NCBI GenBank assembly: GCA_964522605.1
Contig: CAZFWV010000015.1
Span: forward strand, 1 to 47,407
Source: CAVZLD01 sp964522605
GTDB lineage: Bacteria > Planctomycetota > Planctomycetia > Pirellulales > Pirellulaceae
Direction: 5' to 3'
DNA: 47,407 nucleotides
The position numbers were made by a program, and so were the translations under genes. Shown one piece after another: positions 8,665 through 17,147 of this stretch (positions are counted from its first letter, which is position 1; every line of letters begins with the position of its first letter). Under the pieces are notes generated by a model, which worked only from the letters and a program-made list of their open reading frames with translations, was not told where the DNA came from and made no database searches.

Positions 8665-8994
8665 ATGAGCACTTGGCCCGAGGAGTCGCAGTGTGAGACC
8701 CTGGCATCGTTTCTGGTGGTCTTTGGGAACGCGATCCGCCTGAAGATGTTCTGCCAGTTGCAGCGGGGGCGCAAAACGGTGACCGAGCTGGCCGAGGGGA
8801 CGGGGATCTCGCTGCCCAACGCGTCGCAACATCTGCGGCTGATGCGGGACAAGGGAGCGGTCACGGCGGAAAAGGACGGGCAGCGGGTCTATTATGCCGT
8901 CGCCGATGAGCGGTTGATCGAGGCGATGCGTTTGATTCGCGATGCGTTGTCCGACGTGATCGACGCGAAGGCCCGTTCGGTGCGCACGCGGTAA
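8665..8994 (+). CDS. ArsR/SmtB-family winged-helix transcriptional repressor
   Basis: 109 residues from the ATG at 8665; an in-frame GTG at 8635 would add ten residues of poor quality. The fold is the small ArsR type: helix FGNAIRLKMFCQLQRG, HTH VTELAEGTGISLPNASQHLRLMRDKGAV, then the wing AEKDGQRVYYAV. Only two cysteines are present (Cys10, Cys30), and the classical arsenic-binding CVC motif in helix alpha-3 is absent, so the inducer cannot be assigned. The gene is convergent with an aquaglyceroporin gene and about 4.3 kb from an arsenate reductase, which suggests, without proving, an arsenic or metalloid role. A candidate operator lies at 8464-8491. Confidence 0.88.
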   Translation: MSTWPEESQCETLASFLVVFGNAIRLKMFCQLQRGRKTVTELAEGTGISLPNASQHLRLMRDKGAVTAEKDGQRVYYAVADERLIEAMRLIRDALSDVIDAKARSVRTR

Positions 8995-9007
8995 GCGGTG
9001 GGCCGAC

Positions 9008-9162
9008 GAGGAAGAGTTGGCCGCGGATGGACGCGGATGTGCGCTGACTTGGCGTTTCTTCATGCCCAACGGGCGGTGGTCATCTCGAGCGGCGACACCT
9101 TCATCCATCCGTCTTGATCCGCGCCACTCCGCGGTCATCCGCGGCTCTTTAATGTCTTCCTC
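9008..9162. repeat. Inverted-repeat element, CGCGGATG family (copy 2)
   Basis: The left arm GAGGAAGAGTTGGCCGCGGA with GGACGCGGATG (about 9008-9040) faces a right arm (about 9100-9162) that reads CCGCGGATGACCGCGG and then GTCTTCCTC. Reverse-complemented, the right arm begins GAGGAAGAC and carries the same CCGCGGATG core. It sits between two convergent genes (8994 and 9187 stops). It is related to 13133-13233 and more distantly to 3406-3779. Confidence 0.6.
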
Positions 9163-9186
9163 CCAGCCTTCAAGGCCCTCTTCGGT

Positions 9187-9930
9187 CTAACTCGCCAAGA
9201 ACACTAGCGCAGCCAGTACGCCGCCGGCCACGGGCCCGGCAATGGGGATCCAGGCATAGGGCCAATCCGAATCTCGTTTGCCGCGAATTGGGAGCACTGC
9301 ATGAGCCAGACGAGGCCCCAGATCCCGTGCCGGATTAATCGCATAGCCGGTGGTTCCGCCGAGTGACAGACCGATGGCGAACACGATCAACCCCACGCGC
9401 AGGGCGCCGATTGATCCGAGCCCGACCTTGACCTCCTGTCCCATAGTCCCTTCGCCAAGCGCGAAGGACGGATCGCTCATCAGCAGGACCGCGTAGACGA
9501 GGACGAAAGTCCCGACGACTTCACTAAAGAAGTTCTGCCCCGGCAGGCGGATCTGCGGCGTGGTGCAAAAGGTCGCCAGCTTCGCGTCTGCATCCTCTGT
9601 CACGTCATAATGCCCCTTGTAGAACAGGAAAACGACGCACGCACCGCAGAAGGCACCCAGGAGTTGGGCGAGAACGAAGCCGGGAACCTGGGCCCAGTCA
9701 AAGGAGCCCGCCGCCGCCAGGCCGATCGTCACCGCTGGGTTAATGTGGGCGCCACTGATGTCCTGAACGCAGAGTACGGCCACATAGACCGCGAAGCCCC
9801 ATCCAGCCGCAATCACGATCCAGCCGCCGCCACTGCCCTTGGTCCGATCGAGCACAACGTTCGCGACCACTCCATCGCCCAACAAGATCAGAATCGCTGT
9901 ACCCAAGAACTCGGCAACATACGCGTTCAT
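9187..9930 (-). CDS. MIP-family aquaglyceroporin (GlpF/AqpS-like)
   Basis: 247 residues from the ATG at 9930, which is preceded by GGAGGAG (positions 9943-9950 on the complement); the in-frame longer reading to 9981 adds a non-conserved basic stretch. Two NPA boxes are visible: GAHINPAVT (residues 61-68) and GYAINPARDLGPR (196-207). The Asp after NPAR marks the glycerol-conducting subgroup, as does the LATFCTTP segment that resembles LGTFSTYP of E. coli GlpF. Six membrane segments plus two half-helices are expected in the inner membrane. Such channels pass glycerol and also arsenite; some ars operons carry one (AqpS). The neighbouring ArsR-type repressor and the ArsC at 13337 make a metalloid role plausible, though no glycerol kinase is nearby to argue the other way. 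Confidence 0.93.
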   Translation of the reverse strand: MNAYVAEFLGTAILILLGDGVVANVVLDRTKGSGGGWIVIAAGWGFAVYVAVLCVQDISGAHINPAVTIGLAAAGSFDWAQVPGFVLAQLLGAFCGACVVFLFYKGHYDVTEDADAKLATFCTTPQIRLPGQNFFSEVVGTFVLVYAVLLMSDPSFALGEGTMGQEVKVGLGSIGALRVGLIVFAIGLSLGGTTGYAINPARDLGPRLAHAVLPIRGKRDSDWPYAWIPIAGPVAGGVLAALVFLAS

Positions 9931-10234
9931 CTTTTTGACTCTCCTCCTCGAGTGACGACGGAACGCGGGTGATTGTACCAAGATGGATTATCGCCCAGGA
10001 CCCGGCCGAGATCGGAACGCAGCCGAATTCGGGAGGCTGCGGAAGGTCTGACGCCGCCATCCGAATTCTCAGTACGTGTTTAGCCTGCTTGCACAGCGAT
10101 TGGCGGGCAGCAGTGAATTCACTCTTCCCACTGGGAGAGTCAGGCTGCAGGCCTGGAGAGGGCGGAGTGCGCAACGCCCTGGGCTGTTGAGAATCTGACA
10201 GGCTCGTTGTTAGCAGACCCGATCCACTCTGGCT

Positions 10235-10261
10235 CCCCTCGCCCCGTTTCGGGGAGAGGGG
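10235..10261. repeat. GC hairpin CCCCTCGCCCCG-TTT-CGGGGAGAGGGG
   Basis: A 12-bp stem with one mismatch and a three-base loop. It resembles the other strong hairpin about 100 bases downstream. It is probably a dispersed intergenic repeat; no T-run follows, so it is not called a terminator. Confidence 0.65.
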
Positions 10262-10341
10262 TCGGGGGAGAGGGGCTTTCAACGCGCCACAATTCACGAG
10301 GAATCTTGGGACTGTTCGATGCCGTGCCCCCTCATCCCCCG

Positions 10342-10373
10342 CCCTTCTCCCCCGCAAAGCCGGGGGAGAAGGG
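10342..10373. repeat. Perfect 13-bp hairpin CCCTTCTCCCCCG / CGGGGGAGAAGGG
   Basis: The arms 10342-10354 and 10361-10373 are exact reverse complements with a six-base CAAAGC loop. This is the strongest hairpin in the gap before the PEP-CTERM gene. There is no T-run on either side, so it is read as a repeat element. Confidence 0.8.
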
Positions 10374-10756
10374 AGCGAGGATTTCGGTTCGTTCATGGCC
10401 TGCCAGGACTTCCCATGCTTCCGAGTAGTATCCTCTTCCGAGCGACCAATCTATAAACTGCATGATCTCCGGAGCGAGAGTAAATTCACGGCCGCCCTCC
10501 CACCGTAGTGTGCGCTGACGAAACACCCACGGAGTCGGGAAACGAGCGAGAACCGGGACGAGAAAACCCAGAAACAGGCTTCCAATTGGCCCATTTTTCG
10601 GTTATTTTGTCCCCTAATCTTCTGGCCGAAGGTTCCTTCGGCTCAGACCATTCTGGAACCGGGTTGAGGCACCCTGGAACAGCTGGAACAGACTGAGGCG
10701 ATCGCAGTACGAGCACAACGTGTCCTTTCTGCTCAGCACACTGGAGGATCGCAACT

Positions 10757-12958
10757 ATGTCTCGCCTGAAATTTGTCCTTATTGCATTTATTCTAATCGG
10801 GGCGACGTCCGTCTTCGCCTCACCAACCGGCAGCAGCATTGCGATTAACTTTGCCGCCGACGAACCCGACGGCGCGAATCAGGCTTTCATCGATGGTGCC
10901 GCGGGAGTTGCCGGGACCGTGACCTGGAACAACACGACACTCAACCAGGGTGTCGCCGATGAGATCTTCATGGATGTCAACGGCACTTCCGTGGGGACAT
11001 CGGTCGAACTCGAATGGCTCTCGAACAACACGTGGTCCAGTGAGGGTCGCGGCGCGGAGGATACCAACGATGCGCCTCTCTATAACGACCATCATCTCAT
11101 GCTTGGGTATCTCGACACGACCGACGTATCCGTCACCGAGGTGATTATTGACGGCCTACCACCCGAGATCGCCGGTGGATTTGATGTCTATGTATACATG
11201 CTGGGTGGCGTGCTGGGTCGTGGTGGAACGTACACCGTGACGGCCGACGGCGCGTCCGTGTCGCAGGATAACGTTCAGACCTCGAGATTCGAAGGTGCCT
11301 ACATCGAAGGCGCAGAGGGAAACTATTTGAAGTTTGAGGGCTTGATCGGCGACAGTGTCACGATCGAAGCGTTTGCGACTACTACGGCGCTGTTCCGCGC
11401 TCCGCTGAACGGAATTGAGATCTGTGCCGCAGGCGAATGTGTACCGCGTCCGAACCCGGTCGCGGGTCGCGGCACCATTGGCGATCAGAACGTGAGGACC
11501 TCAGCACAGAATCCGGTTTACGAGGAGCTTGGCGATCCTGAACCGGGCTTGCTGCAAGAATGGTTCGGCGTGGCTAACCCCGGGAACAAGGCGGCGATCG
11601 ATACGATCTTCGAAAACAACGCACCGATCGTCCCACCGTTCCGGGCAGGTCACGGTACAACCTGGTGGGCCGGCAGCGACCCCGCGTTTGGTGACGTGTT
11701 CAAGTACCCAGATGAGGTTCAGCCACCGTTCAACGCCGACAATAACGACAACTATGTCGTGCGGGCGACCGGCGAACTGCTGATTCCCGAGTCCGGTGTG
11801 TATCGTTTCACAGACGGCGTAGACGACTTCACCTATCTGGCGATTGACATTGACAAGAGCGGTATTGCGGGGGATGTCCCGGAAGAAGTGCTGATCAATG
11901 ACAATGCCTGGACGAATACTCTACGTACGGGCAACAACGGCGGTGGGGGATTGGCAGAAGTTGACATCGATGTCGCCGCCGGAGGCGAATGGCTGGCGAT
12001 CGAATTCAACATGGGAGAAGGCGGTGGTGGTGACTCCGGCATCATCTACTGGGACTACAATCCCGACGCACCGGAGGGCGATCGCCTCCAAGGTCAGGAA
12101 GGATTCCCCGAGATTGTCGAGGATCCGATCGACCCAGGCGATGCCGAAATGATGTATATCCCCGATACCCATTTGCGCTCGGTCTTCCAAGAATTGATCA
12201 GTGCCGACCTCGTCGGTACTCTACCCGTCCCCGAGCTGGGTTACGAGTTTGACATCGATGGGGATACGGGCACAGCCGATCAGCTGCTGCTCCCGAATCC
12301 TGACCCAACTGTGTACACCACAATTCTCGATGTCGATGGCGTCGAGTTCCACATCCTCGGTAGCGGTTCGTTCGACCAGGGTGACTCGTTCCAGATCATC
12401 GGTGCCGACCAGATTCTGGGAACTCCCGTGATCATTTCGGCAGATCCCGCCCAAAGCTGGACGTTCAGCACGGCCACCGGGCTCCTCACCTTTGGAGCCG
12501 GTGTTCGCGGCGACTTCAACGGGAACGGCGAGCTGGATCTGGAGGACATCGACATCCTGACGCAGCAGTCGGCGGACGGAACCCATCTGGCGGAATACGA
12601 CCTGACCGGTGACGGTTTGGTCAATCGGGACGATGTCACGGAATGGGCCAAGGCCAAGGACATCGGCTACACATGGATCGGCGATGCGAACTTCGATGGC
12701 CAGTTCAACACGGGCGATTTCGTGCGTGTGCTGGGCGTTGGTAAGTACGAAGACGTGAATGCCACGGCCGTGTGGTCGGAAGGTGATTGGAACGGCGATG
12801 GCATTTTCAATACGGGTGACCTGGTCGCGGCTCTTTCGGACGGCGGTTACGAAATCGGACCGCGCACGGATGTGGCCGCGGTGCCCGAGCCAAGCGCAAT
12901 CGTGCTGAGCCTGCTGGGCTTGGCCAGCCTGCTGGCTCTGTCGCGCCGCAAGAGCTAG
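10757..12958 (+). CDS. Secreted PEP-CTERM protein with PA14-like region and paired calcium-loop (dockerin-like) motifs
   Basis: 733 residues. GGAGG at 10743-10747 fixes the ATG. Residues 1-21 are a signal peptide (MSRLKFVLIAFILIGATSVF). The middle (about 250-440) resembles a PA14-type beta domain (LLQEWFGVANPG, GVYRFTDGVDDFTYLAIDID, IIYWDYNP). From about 590 there are EF-hand/dockerin-type loops: GDFNGNGELDLEDID, YDLTGDGLVNRDDV, GDANFDGQFNTGDF and GDWNGDGIFNTGDL. The C-terminus is a PEP-CTERM sorting signal: VPEPS, a hydrophobic helix, then SRRKS. PEP-CTERM proteins are expected to be exported and processed by an exosortase. The substrate or binding partner is unknown. It is followed by a strong terminator and appears monocistronic. 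It shares its C-terminal module with the protein at 25881-28346. Confidence 0.88.
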   Translation: MSRLKFVLIAFILIGATSVFASPTGSSIAINFAADEPDGANQAFIDGAAGVAGTVTWNNTTLNQGVADEIFMDVNGTSVGTSVELEWLSNNTWSSEGRGAEDTNDAPLYNDHHLMLGYLDTTDVSVTEVIIDGLPPEIAGGFDVYVYMLGGVLGRGGTYTVTADGASVSQDNVQTSRFEGAYIEGAEGNYLKFEGLIGDSVTIEAFATTTALFRAPLNGIEICAAGECVPRPNPVAGRGTIGDQNVRTSAQNPVYEELGDPEPGLLQEWFGVANPGNKAAIDTIFENNAPIVPPFRAGHGTTWWAGSDPAFGDVFKYPDEVQPPFNADNNDNYVVRATGELLIPESGVYRFTDGVDDFTYLAIDIDKSGIAGDVPEEVLINDNAWTNTLRTGNNGGGGLAEVDIDVAAGGEWLAIEFNMGEGGGGDSGIIYWDYNPDAPEGDRLQGQEGFPEIVEDPIDPGDAEMMYIPDTHLRSVFQELISADLVGTLPVPELGYEFDIDGDTGTADQLLLPNPDPTVYTTILDVDGVEFHILGSGSFDQGDSFQIIGADQILGTPVIISADPAQSWTFSTATGLLTFGAGVRGDFNGNGELDLEDIDILTQQSADGTHLAEYDLTGDGLVNRDDVTEWAKAKDIGYTWIGDANFDGQFNTGDFVRVLGVGKYEDVNATAVWSEGDWNGDGIFNTGDLVAALSDGGYEIGPRTDVAAVPEPSAIVLSLLGLASLLALSRRKS

Positions 12959-12992
12959 GTTCCGCTCGTTGTTAACCGACTTCGCAACTTGC

Positions 12993-13033
12993 AACGGCCT
13001 GACCGAATCGTTCGGCAGGCCGTTGTCCTTTTT
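12993..13033 (+). terminator. Rho-independent terminator of the PEP-CTERM gene
   Basis: Stem AACGGCCTG-A-CCGAA / TTCGG-CAGGCCGTT (12993-13024) with a TCG loop, followed by CCTTTTTC. The two arms match over 14 base pairs with one bulged A. It lies about 35 bases after the stop codon at 12958. Confidence 0.88.
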
Positions 13034-13132
13034 CAGGACGGCGTGCGAAGCGTTTTTTCTTCTGCGCATTCCCGCGAGGATCGCGAACCGGTATCGAAGT
13101 AGTTTCCAGACCTTGGTTCCGAACCAAAGACC

Positions 13133-13233
13133 GAGAAGAGGAACCGCGGATGAAACGGATAAAACGGATGACCGCGGATCAGTCCGTGCCGATCCGTCGC
13201 CTCCGTCGAATCCGTGGTTCCTTCTCCTTCTCC
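13133..13233. repeat. Inverted-repeat element, ACCGCGGATG family (copy 3)
   Basis: The left arm GAGAAGAGGAACCGCGGATG (from 13133) with several ACGGAT units faces a right arm ending GAATCCGTGGTTCCTTCTCC near 13233. The arms are imperfect reverse complements with a short centre near AGTCCGTGCCG. Outer bases GAGGAACC match copy 1. No coding content. The rest of the gap 12959-13336 holds only the terminator at 12993-13033. Confidence 0.65.
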
Positions 13234-13336
13234 TTTTTGGGTCGAAGTTACAGCAGTCGTGTCTCGAGCCGGCACGCGATTCGGCGGGAACGAAAGACGC
13301 GCGCCGAGCCACGTGGGTTTGCGGCTGTGGGCTGCG

Positions 13337-13771
13337 TTATGATTTCCGCCGTTCCAGAGAATCCGGCAGCGTTTCGACGAACGCACGAATCTCGTCTCGC
13401 ACTCGACGATAGGGCCGAAGCACCTCTTCCTCGCTCTCGGCACCTCGAGCCAGTCGCGGCGGATCGTCGAAGCCGACGTGGGTCACCTGGGTCTTGCCGG
13501 GGAACACGGGGCAGTGTTGATGCGCGTGATCACAAACGGTTATCACGTGGTCGAATTTGATCTCCTGCAACGCATCCACGTGCTTGGACTGTTGTCTTGA
13601 CATGTCGACGCCCGCCTCTTCCATCACGCGCACCGCCACGGGATTCAACCCCTGAGGTTCCACGCCGGCCGAGTACGCGTCGATCTGTGCACTTTTCAGG
13701 TGCCGTGCCCAGGCTTCGGCCATTTGGCTCCGACAGGAGTTTCCGGTACAGAGAAACAGGATCTTCAGCAT
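13337..13771 (-). CDS. arsC: Arsenate reductase, low-molecular-weight phosphatase fold (ArsC, thioredoxin type)
   Basis: 144 residues from the ATG at 13771; the in-frame region upstream to 13876 has no family match. ArsC reduces arsenate to arsenite in the cytosol. The P-loop CTGNSCRS has the nucleophile Cys8 and Arg14. Cys80 and Cys87 (VCDHAHQHCPVFPG) have the seven-residue spacing of the redox relay in the S. aureus enzyme (Cys82, Cys89). The acid Asp lies in GFDDPP (102-103). All three redox cysteines are present, which favours arsenate reductase over a plain tyrosine phosphatase. The gene stands alone on the minus strand, divergent from the sugar porter; the aquaglyceroporin at 9187 and ArsR at 8665 may be partners. 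Confidence 0.93.
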   Translation of the reverse strand: MLKILFLCTGNSCRSQMAEAWARHLKSAQIDAYSAGVEPQGLNPVAVRVMEEAGVDMSRQQSKHVDALQEIKFDHVITVCDHAHQHCPVFPGKTQVTHVGFDDPPRLARGAESEEEVLRPYRRVRDEIRAFVETLPDSLERRKS

Positions 13772-14019
13772 CGGCCACCTCTCCCGCGTTGATAATCTGC
13801 AACAGGTCTGTAGGCGACAAGCGTAAACCGCGTGGGAAGCCTCGTCAACGGACCGGAGTCGACATTGAATTTCCACCGAACTTGCCCTGGCGATGCTTGC
13901 GGCGAACGACGCACGAATCTGCTACAACGATAGGATCGCGGATGGAGCTTTATTTGCGTGCGGAACGTTCTGGAATCCGCCGCGCATCCGCGGTGGCCTG
14001 GAGCATCGTGGAGCGAGCT

Positions 14020-15579
14020 ATGGACAACCGCCGGTACGTTGGACGCATTGCCTTAATCGTGGCCCTGGGTGGTTTTCTGATGGGCTTCGACGCATCGGTG
14101 ATATCCGGTGTCGTGAAGTTCATTGAGTCTCAGTTTTCGCTATCCAAGATCGAGTTGGGCTGGGCGGTCAGTTCGCTGACCCTGACGGCCACACTGGCGA
14201 TGATGGCTGCGGGTCCGTTGAGCGACCGCATCGGGCGCAGGAAGGTTGTCGCGATTGCGGCTCTGTTGTACACGGTCTCCGCCATCGCATCGGCGGTGGC
14301 TCCCTCGTTCTGGTTCCTGGTTGTTGCTCGGATGATCGGCGGTTTCGGCGTGGGGGCTTCCTTGATCATCGCCCCGATGTACATCGCCGAAATCTCACCG
14401 GCAAGGATTCGCGGCCGGATGGTTTCGTACAACCAGTTGAATATCGTGCTGGGGATCTCCGCCGCGTTTTTCTCCAACTACCTGGTGCTGAAACTCGGAC
14501 AGTCGGATGCCGCGTGGGCTCAATGGCTGAAATTCGGCCCCTACAACTGGCGGTGGATGCTGGGACTGGAAACGCTGCCCGCCGTGCTTTATTTCCTGTT
14601 GCTGTTCCTGGTTCCTGAGAGTCCTCGCTGGCTCGCGATGAAGGGTCGTGATCAAGAAGCACTTTCAATCCTGCAGAAGGCGAGCGGGCCGGGAGAGGCG
14701 GAAAAGAACCTGGAGGAAATCCGTGCCAGCATCGTGTCGGATGCAAAACGCGAGCAAGTACCGCTCGCTGAACTCTTCGCTCCCGCGTTGCGATTGGTCT
14801 TGGCGATTGGCATCATTATCGCCGTCATTCAACAGATCACCGGGATCAACGCCGTCTTTTTCTACGCTCCCATGATCTTTGAACAGTCCGGCATCGGTAC
14901 GGATGCGGCGTTCTCTCAAGCCATCCTGGTGGGGTTGATTAATCTCGTGTTCACGATCCTGGCGATGGGCCTGATCGATCGTCTGGGACGCAAACCGCTG
15001 TTGATGTTCGGACTGGCAGGAATCACGATCTCGATGGCTCTGTTGGCCTATGGTTTCTATTCCGCGACGTATCGTCTGTCGGCCGACGCGATTGCTCAAT
15101 TGCCTCAAGAGATTCCAACACAAGAAGTTCAGGCCCTGCGGGACCAGACGTTTACCAACGACGTGGCCTTCAAACGAGCCGTCCAGGAAACGATTGGCAC
15201 AGAACTAGCCAAGCAGTATGAATCGGAGTTCATCTCCAGCGCGATCCGCGCTAATCCTGGTATGATCCTGGTAGGAATCCTCGGCTTCGTCGCCTGCTTT
15301 GCGATTTCCCTCGGACCGGTGATGTGGGTCCTGTTTTCCGAAATGTTCCCCAATCGCATCCGCGGTGTCGCCATCTCATTCGTTGGGTTCATCAATTCGG
15401 GCGTCAGCTTCCTCGTGCAACTGGTGTTTCCCTGGTCGCTCGCCAATCTGGGCAGCGCAACGACATTCCTCCTGTTCGGTGCATTTGCCGCCGTTGGGTT
15501 GGTGTTGCTTTCCTGGTTGCTGCCGGAAACGAAGGGACGGTCGCTGGAAGAGTTGGAGGCCGAATTAGTACGAGGTTAG
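14020..15579 (+). CDS. MFS sugar porter (GLUT/XylE-type sugar:H+ symporter)
   Basis: 519 residues from the ATG at 14020 (GGAGCG just upstream); an ATG at 13942 in the same frame is possible. It has twelve predicted membrane helices. Sugar-porter signatures are GFDASVISG in helix 1, DRIGRRKV in loop 2-3, PESPRWLAMKGR in the central loop, QQITGINAVFFYAP in helix 7, DRLGRKPLL in loop 8-9 and PETKGRSLEELE after helix 12. The loop between helices 9 and 10 is long (about 60 residues, rich in charge and Gln), probably periplasmic. The sugar is not predictable. Its place before a secreted glycosidase and a phosphorylase-like protein on the same strand suggests uptake of a product of local saccharide breakdown. 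Confidence 0.93.
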   Translation: MDNRRYVGRIALIVALGGFLMGFDASVISGVVKFIESQFSLSKIELGWAVSSLTLTATLAMMAAGPLSDRIGRRKVVAIAALLYTVSAIASAVAPSFWFLVVARMIGGFGVGASLIIAPMYIAEISPARIRGRMVSYNQLNIVLGISAAFFSNYLVLKLGQSDAAWAQWLKFGPYNWRWMLGLETLPAVLYFLLLFLVPESPRWLAMKGRDQEALSILQKASGPGEAEKNLEEIRASIVSDAKREQVPLAELFAPALRLVLAIGIIIAVIQQITGINAVFFYAPMIFEQSGIGTDAAFSQAILVGLINLVFTILAMGLIDRLGRKPLLMFGLAGITISMALLAYGFYSATYRLSADAIAQLPQEIPTQEVQALRDQTFTNDVAFKRAVQETIGTELAKQYESEFISSAIRANPGMILVGILGFVACFAISLGPVMWVLFSEMFPNRIRGVAISFVGFINSGVSFLVQLVFPWSLANLGSATTFLLFGAFAAVGLVLLSWLLPETKGRSLEELEAELVRG

Positions 15580-15723
15580 GCTTTGTCGCAAAAGCCACGG
15601 TCAACGTAGGCCGACGGCTTTGAGATAATTCCAAGTGATTCAGAAAAACCCCGCGACTCAATCGCAGCACAATCCGCCGCGACAGTTTCCCCTGGACCTA
15701 GCTCGACGAATAGGGTTTCGATC

Positions 15724-17106
15724 ATGTTTCAAACACAAACGGCGATGCACGCAATCTCTTCCTGGACCACAGAACGTTTCACCGCTTCACATCAGCTTGG
15801 CGCGGTTCTGGCTTCGCTGCTGGCCGTAGCGATTCTGGTCGGGATCCCATTACCGGTCGCCCGTGCGGCGGACCCATCGGGACCCATCACGGTCGAATTG
15901 AAACAGGTGGATGGACGCTATGTATTGCTACTTGATGGTCAGCCCTATCGCATTCAGGGGGCTGGATTGGAATTTGGCAGTATCGAAAAGTTGGCCGAGC
16001 ATGGAGGGAATTCCTTCCGCACGTGGCGTACGGAAAACAGACGTCAGAGCGGCCAGGAGGTCCTCGATCGAGCGCTGGCAAATGGCTTGACCGTCACCAT
16101 GGGACTCGAGGTTGCCGCGGAACGACATGGTTTTGACTACAACAACGAAGATGCGGTCGCCCGGCAATTAGAGCGAGTCAAACGGGAAGTGCTCAAATAC
16201 AAAGATCATCCGGCCCTGATCATCTGGGCGATCGGGAACGAGCTGAATCTCAGCGCAAAAAACCCACGGGTCTGGAATGCGGTCAACGAGATCTCTCGGA
16301 TGATCCATGAAGTCGATCCTCATCATCTGACCACAACCACACTGGCCGGGTTCAATAATGACCTCGCTCGTGAGTTGCAGCAGCGTGCGCCGGATCTCGA
16401 TCTCCTCTGCATTCAGATGTACGCGGATCTGGTCAATCTGCCTCGTTACCTGCAGCAATCCGATTGGAAAGGTCCGTACATCGTTAGCGAATGGGGTGCC
16501 ACCGGCCATTGGGAGGTTGGGAAGACGCCGTGGGGAGCTCCCATCGAAAACAACAGCTCGGTCAAAGCGGACTATTACCTGAAGCGTTACCGAACCGCGA
16601 TTGAACCCGACAAGACACGGTGCCTGGGCTCCTATGTGTTTCTTTGGGGTCAGAAACAAGAGCGAACGCCGACTTGGTACGGCCTGTTCTTGCCCTCGGG
16701 CGAAGAGACCGAATCGATCGACGTCATGCACTTTATTTGGACCGGGAAGTGGCCCGAGAATCGCTCTCCCCGATTGGTCTCCGCCAAGCTCAACGGACAG
16801 GAAGCAACAGACGGAATCTACCTGGCGGCGGGACAAACATACCCGATCGCCGTCGAATCAACCGATCCCGACAGCGACGCCCTGACCTACCGATGGGATT
16901 TGAAGCCCGAGAGCACCGACCTCAAAGAAGGAGGTGATTTCGAGACGACTCCGCCGAGTATTCCTGACTTGGTCGTCCCCTCGAACCAACCCACCGCTCA
17001 ATTGACCGCACCAACGACCGCGGGCGCCTACCGGTTGTTTGTCGAGGTTTTCGATGGTCACGGACATGCCGCCCATGCGAACATCCCGTTTTTTGTGAAG
17101 GAATAG
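15724..17106 (+). CDS. Secreted GH2-like TIM-barrel glycoside hydrolase
   Basis: 460 residues. The first 48 form a signal region ending VARA-ADPSG. Residues about 60-330 resemble the catalytic barrel of glycoside hydrolase family 2 and related clan GH-A enzymes. The likely acid/base is Glu173 in WAIGNELN and the likely nucleophile Glu256 in IVSEWGA. LEFGSIEKLAEHGGNSFRTW at the start is the usual first strand. The last 110 residues (VESTDPDSDALTYRWDLKPE; AGAYRLFVEVFDGHGHA) look like an immunoglobulin/PKD-type beta domain. The usual GH2 N-terminal sandwich domains are absent, so it is not a classical beta-galactosidase. It follows a sugar porter by about 145 bases and precedes the 1156-residue enzyme by 41 bases, so the three may act on one saccharide. 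Substrate unknown. Confidence 0.85.
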   Translation: MFQTQTAMHAISSWTTERFTASHQLGAVLASLLAVAILVGIPLPVARAADPSGPITVELKQVDGRYVLLLDGQPYRIQGAGLEFGSIEKLAEHGGNSFRTWRTENRRQSGQEVLDRALANGLTVTMGLEVAAERHGFDYNNEDAVARQLERVKREVLKYKDHPALIIWAIGNELNLSAKNPRVWNAVNEISRMIHEVDPHHLTTTTLAGFNNDLARELQQRAPDLDLLCIQMYADLVNLPRYLQQSDWKGPYIVSEWGATGHWEVGKTPWGAPIENNSSVKADYYLKRYRTAIEPDKTRCLGSYVFLWGQKQERTPTWYGLFLPSGEETESIDVMHFIWTGKWPENRSPRLVSAKLNGQEATDGIYLAAGQTYPIAVESTDPDSDALTYRWDLKPESTDLKEGGDFETTPPSIPDLVVPSNQPTAQLTAPTTAGAYRLFVEVFDGHGHAAHANIPFFVKE

Positions 17107-17147
17107 AAGGTCGCTGATGTGCACCCCTTCACCAGGAATTACGACGA

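Larger units (their letters stand above)
9931..10756. other. Gene-free repeat-rich gap with two strong GC hairpins
   Basis: About 825 bases without a supportable gene. A degenerate REP-like sequence (GCAGCCGAATTCGGGAGGCT) is at about 10020, followed near 10095 by TTTAGCCTGCTTGCAC, also seen in similar form near 6990. Hairpins are at 10235-10261 and 10342-10373. Apparent ORFs such as the one reading PLPRPLSPKRGEG are translations of these repeats. Confidence 0.65.

Noticed and set aside
9740..10396. 218-codon minus-strand reading with PLPRPLSPKRGEG
   Set aside because: Translation of the GC hairpin repeat and of the aquaglyceroporin gene in another frame.
15579..15596. Hairpin GGCTTT-GTCGCA-AAAGCC after the sugar porter as terminator
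   Set aside because: Short 6-bp stem overlapping the stop codon and no T-run.
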